A DNA stretch of 64,000 bases from Azospirillum brasilense. GTDB taxonomy: Bacteria > Pseudomonadota > Alphaproteobacteria > Azospirillales > Azospirillaceae. The translations under genes were made by a program, and so were the position numbers. Of this stretch, positions 58,776 through 64,000 are shown piece after piece. Positions within the stretch are counted from its first letter, which is position 1. Each line of letters starts with the position of its first letter. The notes under the pieces are model-generated. The model ran no database searches and had not been told where the DNA came from. It saw only the letters and a list, made by a program, of their open reading frames with translations. The DNA lies in assembly GCF_007827815.1 (NCBI RefSeq), contig NZ_VITH01000008.1, positions 248,001 to 312,000 of the forward strand. Direction: 5' to 3'.

Positions 58776-58898
58776 CTACCCCTCCGTCTTGATCGGCCGC
58801 GCGGCGTGGCGCGCGGCTCCCTGTTCTTTTGCCCGACGACTGAGGCGAAGTGTAAGCCAATAGCGCGGGATAGCAATCAGCTTCCGGTCCGGCCGGCC

Positions 58899-61088
58899 TC
58901 AGGACCGCTCGCTGCGCACCGCCTCGGCCAGCCGGCGCACCCCCTCATCCCCGGCCATCGCCTCGACCGGCAGGCCAAGGCGGCGGCGCCAGTTGGGATG
59001 CTGGTCCACAGTGCCCGGCAGGTTCGGCTGCTCCACCTCGCCCAGCGCGTCCTCGATCTGCACCATGGCGATGCGCCCCGGCGAGCGGGACAGGTAGCGG
59101 TGCACCGCCTCCATCAGCTCGCGCGAGAAGGGTTGCGAGCCCTCGTTGTTCGGGTAGTTGGCCGGGCGCAGCCCTTCCCGCTCCAGCGCCTGGAGCATCC
59201 ACCAGCGGTCCACGCCGCGGTCCCAGACGTCCTTGTTGCGCGCCGCCTCGTCGGGATAGAGGTCGAGCCGGGCCCGCCAGTCGAGGTCGCGGTTGGTCCA
59301 GAAGCCCTTGAAGGTGGCGAGGTCGTGGGTGGTCACCGTGACCATCGCCCCGGCCGGATACTCCTGCGGCGCCTTGAACCCGCCATCGGCGCTGCGCTCG
59401 AAATACAGCACGCGGTAGCTGAGGATGCCGGCCCGCTCCAGCGCCGGGCGGAAGCCCTCCGGCACGGTGCCGAGATCCTCGCCGATGACGATGCAGCGAT
59501 TGCGCCGGCTTTCCAGCGCGATGATCCGCAGCAGATCCTCGAACGGGTACTCGACATAGGCGCCGTCGCTGCCGTCCGCCGGAATCCAGAACAGGTGCTG
59601 CAGGGCCATCACATGGTCGATGCGCAGCGCCCCGGCGTGGCGCATGTTGGCGCGCAGCATGGCGATGAAGCTGCCATAGGCCGATTCGCGCAGGCCCACC
59701 GGCGACAGCGGGGCGAGGCCCCAGTTCTGCCCCTTCATGTTGAACTGGTCCGGCGGCGCGCCGACGTTGGCGCCCTGCACCAGGATGCCCGATTCGCCCC
59801 AGGCCGCCGCCCCGCCGGGATGCGCCGCCACCGCGAGGTCGCGGTAGAAGCCGATCGGCAGCCCGGCCCGCCGCCCGCGCTCCGCCGCCGTGCCGAGCTG
59901 GCGGTCGGCCTCCCATTGCAGATACTCGAAGAACTCGATCCGCTCGGCCTGCTCGGCGGCGAAGTCCTGGACCTCCGGGCTGTCCGGATGCTGGAAGGCC
60001 GGCGGCCACGTCCGCCACATCCACTGGGACGGGTCGCGGCGGTAGAAATGCTCGTGCAGCGCCTCGAACACGGCGTGGCGGCGCAGCGGCTCGCCCATCT
60101 CGCGCCGGAACGCCTCGAACGCCTGTCGCCGCGCGTCGCTCCCGCCGAGCGCCCGGAAGGTGGCGTGCAGCGCCTCCAGGACCGGCATCTTCAGGGCGGA
60201 AACGGAGGGATAGTCCACCAGCTCCGTCGCCCGCACGGCGGCCAGCCGCTGGCGGAAGTCCTCCGACGCGATGAGCGCCTGCGCCTGCGGCGTGGCCGCC
60301 AGCTCCGGCACCCGCTCGACGTCGATGTAGAGGCTGTTAAGGAAGGTCCGGCTGCTCGGCGAATAGGGGCCGATGTGGTTGGGGTCGGCGGGGAACAGAG
60401 CGTGCAGCGGGTTCAGCCCGACCAGCCCGGCGCCGAGCCCCGCCGCCGTCTCGGCGAAGCGCCCGAGGTCGTCGAAGTCGCCGATCCCCCAGTCGTCGCC
60501 ACTCTTCAGCGCGTAGAGCTGCAACCCGATGCCCCAGGTGCGTCCGCCGGGCACCACGTCCTCCACCGTCAGGCAGCGCTGCGGCGCGACGATCAGCACC
60601 GTGCCGCCCTCCAGCGTGCCGCCCACGCCCTGGGGCCGGATCACCACCGACAAGCGGTGATAGCCGAGCGGCAGCGTCGGCGGCAGGCGGGTCGAGACCG
60701 TGCGGCGCTCGTAGGCCACGCCGTCGAGCACCCGCTGGTCGGCCAGCGGCAGGTTGCCGACACGCAGCGACGCGCGGTGGGCGAGCCCGCCCTCCTCGGT
60801 CAGCGTCCAGGTCAGCTCGGCGTCCTCCAGACCGGCCGGGACGGCCAGGGCGAGGCTGAGCGGCGCCCCCTCGTCGATCACCAGGACGGGGGGAAGCATG
60901 CGCCGCCACGCCCGGTCCTCCACCGCGTGCAGGCTCGCCGCCAGCTCTTCGCCGGTGCCGGCGGGATAGCCCATGGCGGCGGACAGCGCCCGCTTCGTCG
61001 CGTCGGAGGTCTCGCGCCGGCTGCCCCAGATGTCATGGTAGAAGGGCTCGATGCCAAGCCGTTCGGCAAGCCGGTCGAGATCGCTCAT
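58899..61088 (-). CDS. malQ: 4-alpha-glucanotransferase
   Basis: 729-residue GH77 enzyme. It transfers alpha-1,4-glucan segments and works with GlgX and phosphorylase in glycogen/maltodextrin turnover. The catalytic Asp is in ALRIDHVMALQHLFWIP, the acid/base Glu in CIVIGEDLGTVP, and the third Asp in MVTVTTHDLATFKGF. The N-terminal about 200 residues form the extra beta-rich domains found in MalQ of this group. The start ATG at 61088 is used. The response regulator and glgX lie upstream on the same strand. Confidence 0.95.
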   Translation of the reverse strand: MSDLDRLAERLGIEPFYHDIWGSRRETSDATKRALSAAMGYPAGTGEELAASLHAVEDRAWRRMLPPVLVIDEGAPLSLALAVPAGLEDAELTWTLTEEGGLAHRASLRVGNLPLADQRVLDGVAYERRTVSTRLPPTLPLGYHRLSVVIRPQGVGGTLEGGTVLIVAPQRCLTVEDVVPGGRTWGIGLQLYALKSGDDWGIGDFDDLGRFAETAAGLGAGLVGLNPLHALFPADPNHIGPYSPSSRTFLNSLYIDVERVPELAATPQAQALIASEDFRQRLAAVRATELVDYPSVSALKMPVLEALHATFRALGGSDARRQAFEAFRREMGEPLRRHAVFEALHEHFYRRDPSQWMWRTWPPAFQHPDSPEVQDFAAEQAERIEFFEYLQWEADRQLGTAAERGRRAGLPIGFYRDLAVAAHPGGAAAWGESGILVQGANVGAPPDQFNMKGQNWGLAPLSPVGLRESAYGSFIAMLRANMRHAGALRIDHVMALQHLFWIPADGSDGAYVEYPFEDLLRIIALESRRNRCIVIGEDLGTVPEGFRPALERAGILSYRVLYFERSADGGFKAPQEYPAGAMVTVTTHDLATFKGFWTNRDLDWRARLDLYPDEAARNKDVWDRGVDRWWMLQALEREGLRPANYPNNEGSQPFSRELMEAVHRYLSRSPGRIAMVQIEDALGEVEQPNLPGTVDQHPNWRRRLGLPVEAMAGDEGVRRLAEAVRSERS

Positions 61089-61313
61089 TCAGGGGTCCCC
61101 GCGTTTGTCGGTCGTGGCGTCTTGGTGGCGTCATCGTGGCCGCAACGGCCTGCGCGCGAGCATTGCGCGTCGGGCCGATTCCGTCCAGCCCCGAACATTC
61201 GAATTTTCATATTGACCGCAACGCTTTCGCGGGCGGCGACGGGGCAAGGGTGACAACGCGCCGCAACCCTGGATGATCCCGGCTTCGCCGTCAGCGGCGC
61301 GCCCTTCGCCGGG

Positions 61314-62351
61314 TCATCCTTCCACCGCCTCTTTCGAGGCATTCCCACCGGCCGCCGGCACCGCCAAGGCCGCCCGCGCGGCCTCCGCCTTGGCCTGTGT
61401 CATCTGCTCCAGACGGGTGCGGTAACCGGACACGGCGGCGGCGACCTCGGCCATCATGGCGTCCAGGGAGCGGACCGTGTCCACGGCCCGCATGAGGTCG
61501 CGGGCGAGCGAGCGGGCGCTCTCCAGTTCCTCCGCCGCGACGGCGCCCGATTCGGCGTGGAGCCGCAGCCGCTCGGCCATCATCTTCAAGGACTTGGCGA
61601 CCGATTCCGTCGGCCCCGGCTCGCTCAGGTCGTCGAGGCGGCGGAGCAGGTCGTCGAGAAAGGCGGGAACGCGGCCCACATGCTCCATCGCCATGCGCTC
61701 TGGCGGACGGACGGCTAGGCCGGGGGCGGCGAACTCGATCAGGAAGGCGACCTGCACGCTGATGCGCAGCAGCTTCTGCTCGTTGACGAAGTGGTTGGCC
61801 TCGGCCATCAACTGTCGGGCGTTGATGTGGGCCCAGCGGTTGGTGGCCTTCAGCCGCAGCGTGTTCGGCGCGTCGAGCAGCGGCACCTGGGCGCCCTCGC
61901 GCGGCGACTTGCGCCGGTCGGGGCCGGTGTAGTCGGCGGTCACCACGAACTTCTTGCGCGATTCGATCAGGGCGGCCAGCCGGTCCTGCACCTTCTTGGG
62001 CGACACCGGCTTCACCAGCAGGTCGTCGGCCCCGGCGTTGGTGACGCGCATGAGCAGCAGCGGCGTCGGCTGCCACGTCGTGGCGACGATGCAGGCGTAG
62101 GGGTTGCGGGTGTCCGGCTCGTTGCGCAGGCGGCGGATGAGGCGCAGCGCCTCCGGCTCCTCGCCGTCGATGTCCAGCAGGATCAGGTCCGGCGTGGCCG
62201 CGGTCACCGCCTCCGCCGCGTCCTGGGCCGAGCCATGCACCGCCGTCTTCTTCATCCCCAGCCGCGCCAGCACCTCGCGCAGGACGCGCTGGCTGTTGGA
62301 CTGCGTGTCGATGATGGCCGCATCAACCAGGGAGAAGTCGTAGTCGGGCAT
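61314..62351 (-). CDS. Response regulator with unclassified helical output domain
   Basis: 345 residues. The receiver domain (about 1-130) has phospho-acceptor Asp60 in DLILLDIDGEE and Lys in DDLLVKPVSPKK, but only one Asp (AIIDTQS) replaces the usual acidic pair near the N-terminus. The remaining about 215 residues are helical (HINARQLMAEANHF, KSLKMMAERLRLHAE) with no DNA-binding or enzymatic motif. It sits between malQ and glgX on the same strand; a regulatory link to glycogen is possible but unsupported. Confidence 0.8.
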   Translation of the reverse strand: MPDYDFSLVDAAIIDTQSNSQRVLREVLARLGMKKTAVHGSAQDAAEAVTAATPDLILLDIDGEEPEALRLIRRLRNEPDTRNPYACIVATTWQPTPLLLMRVTNAGADDLLVKPVSPKKVQDRLAALIESRKKFVVTADYTGPDRRKSPREGAQVPLLDAPNTLRLKATNRWAHINARQLMAEANHFVNEQKLLRISVQVAFLIEFAAPGLAVRPPERMAMEHVGRVPAFLDDLLRRLDDLSEPGPTESVAKSLKMMAERLRLHAESGAVAAEELESARSLARDLMRAVDTVRSLDAMMAEVAAAVSGYRTRLEQMTQAKAEAARAALAVPAAGGNASKEAVEG

Positions 62352-62438
62352 GCGTCGGTTCCGCGAAAACCGGAGGTGGAGGACCCACCCCCGGTCCCGA
62401 CGTTAGCACAGGCGGAAAAAACCACCTATTGACCCGCA

Positions 62439-64000
62439 TCAACGACCGGGCGATTCGACCTGCACGAACACCAGCGCGGTCCGCCCGTCCACCGGCATCG
62501 TCCGCCCGGCGAGTTGCATCCGCCCGTCGCCGGCGCCGTCCGCCACGCGGGTGTCGAGCACGCAGCGCCATCCGCGCGCGTCGGGCACCTCCGGCAGGGT
62601 GACGTTCACGGTGTCGGTGTGGGCGTTCAGCACGATCAGCAGAACCCCGTCGTCCTGCGGCGCCCCGTCCACCCCGGTGTAGCTTCCGGCATGGCCGTTC
62701 AGCAGCAGCATGATGCAGCGCGCGTGGCCGTTGCGCCAATCCTCCGCCGACTTCTCAACCCCCTGCGGGGTGTACCAGACGATGTCCTTCAGCCCGTCCG
62801 CGGAAGTGCGGCGGCCGTGCAGGAACACCGGGCGGCGCAGCACCGGGTGCGCCTTGCGCAACGCGATCAGCCGCTTGACGAAGGCGAGCATCGGCCCGCC
62901 CTCTCCCTTCAGCCGCGCCCAGTCGAGCCAGGAGGTCTCGTTGTCCTGGCAATAGGCGTTGTTGTTGCCTTTCTGGCTGTGACCGATCTCGTCGCCGGCC
63001 AGCATCATCGGCGTGCCCTGCGACAGGAACAGGGTGGCCAGCAGGTTGCGTTTCTGCTTGGCGCGGGCCTCGCGGACCGCCGGGTCGTCGGTGTCGCCCT
63101 CCACCCCGTGGTTCCAGGAATGGTTGGCGGAGTGGCCGTCGCGGTTGTCCTCGCCGTTGGCCCAGTTGTGCTTGTCGTTGTAGGAGACGAGGTCGTGCAG
63201 GGTGAAGCCGTCGTGCGCCGTGACGAAGTTCACCGACGACCAGGGCCGCCGCCCGCGCTTCTCGAACAGGTCCGACGAGCCGGCGATCCGCCCCGCCAGT
63301 TCCGGCAGCATGCCGTCGTCGCCGCGCCAGTAGCGGCGCACGGTGTCGCGGTAGCGGTCGTTCCACTCCGCCCAGCCCGGCGGGAAATTGCCGACCTGAT
63401 AGCCGCCGGGACCGACGTCCCACGGCTCGGCGATCAGCTTGACGTCGGCCAGCGCCGGGTCCTGCCGCACGGCGTCGAGGAAGCCCGAACCGGGGTCGAA
63501 GCCATAGGGCTCCCGCGCCAGCACGGTGGCGAGGTCGAAGCGGAAGCCGTCGACGTGCATCTCCGTCACCCAGTAGCGCAGGCTGTCCATGACCATCTGG
63601 AGGACGCGCGGGTGGCTCAGATTCAGGGTGTTCCCGGTGCCGGTGTCGTTGATGTAGAAGCGCGGGTTGTCGGGCAGCAGCCGGTAGTAGCTGAGGTTGT
63701 CGATGCCCTTGAAGGACAGGGTCGGGCCGAGATGGTTGCCCTCGCCCGTGTGGTTGTAAACCACGTCGAGGATGACCTCGATCCCCGCCTCGTGCAGGCG
63801 GGCGACCATGGTCTTGAACTCCGACAGCACGCCGGTGGTCATGTAGCGCGGTTCGGGCGCGAAGAAGCCGACGCTGTTGTAGCCCCAGTAGTTGCGCAAG
63901 CCCTGCCCGACCAGATGCCGGTCGTCGGCGAAGGACTGCACCGGCAGGAACTCCACCGAGGTGATGCCCAGCGCCTTCAGATAATCGATCACCGCGTGGG
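62439..64000 (-). CDS. glgX: Glycogen debranching enzyme GlgX, 5' part outside window
   Basis: About 520 residues are visible; the N-terminus lies beyond the right end. GH13 motifs: VILDVVYNHTGEG, catalytic Asp in VDGFRFDLATVLA, acid/base Glu in LIAEPWDVGPGGYQVG, and NFVTAHDGFTLHDLVSY with the transition-state Asp. The YNDKHNWANGEDNRDGHS block is typical of GlgX. It hydrolyses alpha-1,6 branches of phosphorylase-limit glycogen. The C-terminal beta domain is complete. Same strand as the response regulator and malQ. Confidence 0.95.
   Translation of the reverse strand, partial: HAVIDYLKALGITSVEFLPVQSFADDRHLVGQGLRNYWGYNSVGFFAPEPRYMTTGVLSEFKTMVARLHEAGIEVILDVVYNHTGEGNHLGPTLSFKGIDNLSYYRLLPDNPRFYINDTGTGNTLNLSHPRVLQMVMDSLRYWVTEMHVDGFRFDLATVLAREPYGFDPGSGFLDAVRQDPALADVKLIAEPWDVGPGGYQVGNFPPGWAEWNDRYRDTVRRYWRGDDGMLPELAGRIAGSSDLFEKRGRRPWSSVNFVTAHDGFTLHDLVSYNDKHNWANGEDNRDGHSANHSWNHGVEGDTDDPAVREARAKQKRNLLATLFLSQGTPMMLAGDEIGHSQKGNNNAYCQDNETSWLDWARLKGEGGPMLAFVKRLIALRKAHPVLRRPVFLHGRRTSADGLKDIVWYTPQGVEKSAEDWRNGHARCIMLLLNGHAGSYTGVDGAPQDDGVLLIVLNAHTDTVNVTLPEVPDARGWRCVLDTRVADGAGDGRMQLAGRTMPVDGRTALVFVQVESPGR

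Overview
The window reads as chromosomal DNA of a GC-rich alphaproteobacterium of the Azospirillum / Rhodospirillales type. Nearly every reading frame is open by chance because of the base composition. Supporting traits are class II DAHP synthase, ABC-F EttA, a SahR-like ArsR/methyltransferase fusion beside metF and metH, CtrA-type TTAA-N7-TTAA boxes, a Dct TRAP system with DctS/DctR, and several signalling proteins (PilZ, GGDEF, MCP). The genus is an inference; no rRNA or other marker is present.

Layout. 0-14 kb is housekeeping: the glutathione reductase tail, Mn catalase, AmpG permease, DAHP synthase, a FliL-like gene, succinate-semialdehyde dehydrogenase, panC, two identical tRNA-Val genes, a DUF3108 protein, phosphoglycolate phosphatase, then glmU-glmS with a clear terminator. 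14-22 kb holds a Tat-exported DUF882/M15 protein, a pentapeptide-repeat protein, an exported rubredoxin-like protein, an Lrp/AsnC regulator next to a LysE exporter, a patatin phospholipase, an RlmM-like methyltransferase, an alpha/beta hydrolase and an iron-regulated bfd gene. 22-25.6 kb is an AT-richer island with long gene-free stretches and two divergent exported proteins that I do not recognise.

25.6-33.5 kb is a C4-dicarboxylate module. dctS-dctR and a third histidine kinase lie on one strand, and dctP-dctQ-dctM are divergent, with a strong hairpin between dctP and dctQ. 33.5-42.8 kb has a YjdM/PhnA-like zinc-ribbon protein, a chemoreceptor next to a periplasmic binding protein, a molybdopterin oxidoreductase, a nitronate monooxygenase-like enzyme, a diguanylate cyclase, a small exported pentapeptide protein and a thioesterase. 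42.8-48.9 kb is a methionine/SAM-cycle cluster (sahR-metF-DUF29-metH) behind a perfect 16-bp palindrome.

48.9-64 kb carries mlaA-mlaC, a pentapeptide-PilZ fusion, ettA, a YaiI-family gene, a PAS protein with an exonuclease-like domain that has lost its catalytic residues, a lectin-like secreted protein, a TadG-like pilus protein behind a perfect CtrA-type box, bacterioferritin, malQ, an atypical response regulator, and the 3' part of glgX.

No transposase, integrase, CRISPR array or prophage is visible. The best candidates for something undescribed are the pentapeptide-PilZ fusion and its paralogue, the two-protein secreted pair in the AT-rich island, the PAS-pseudoexonuclease, and the three-component arrangement beside the Dct transporter.
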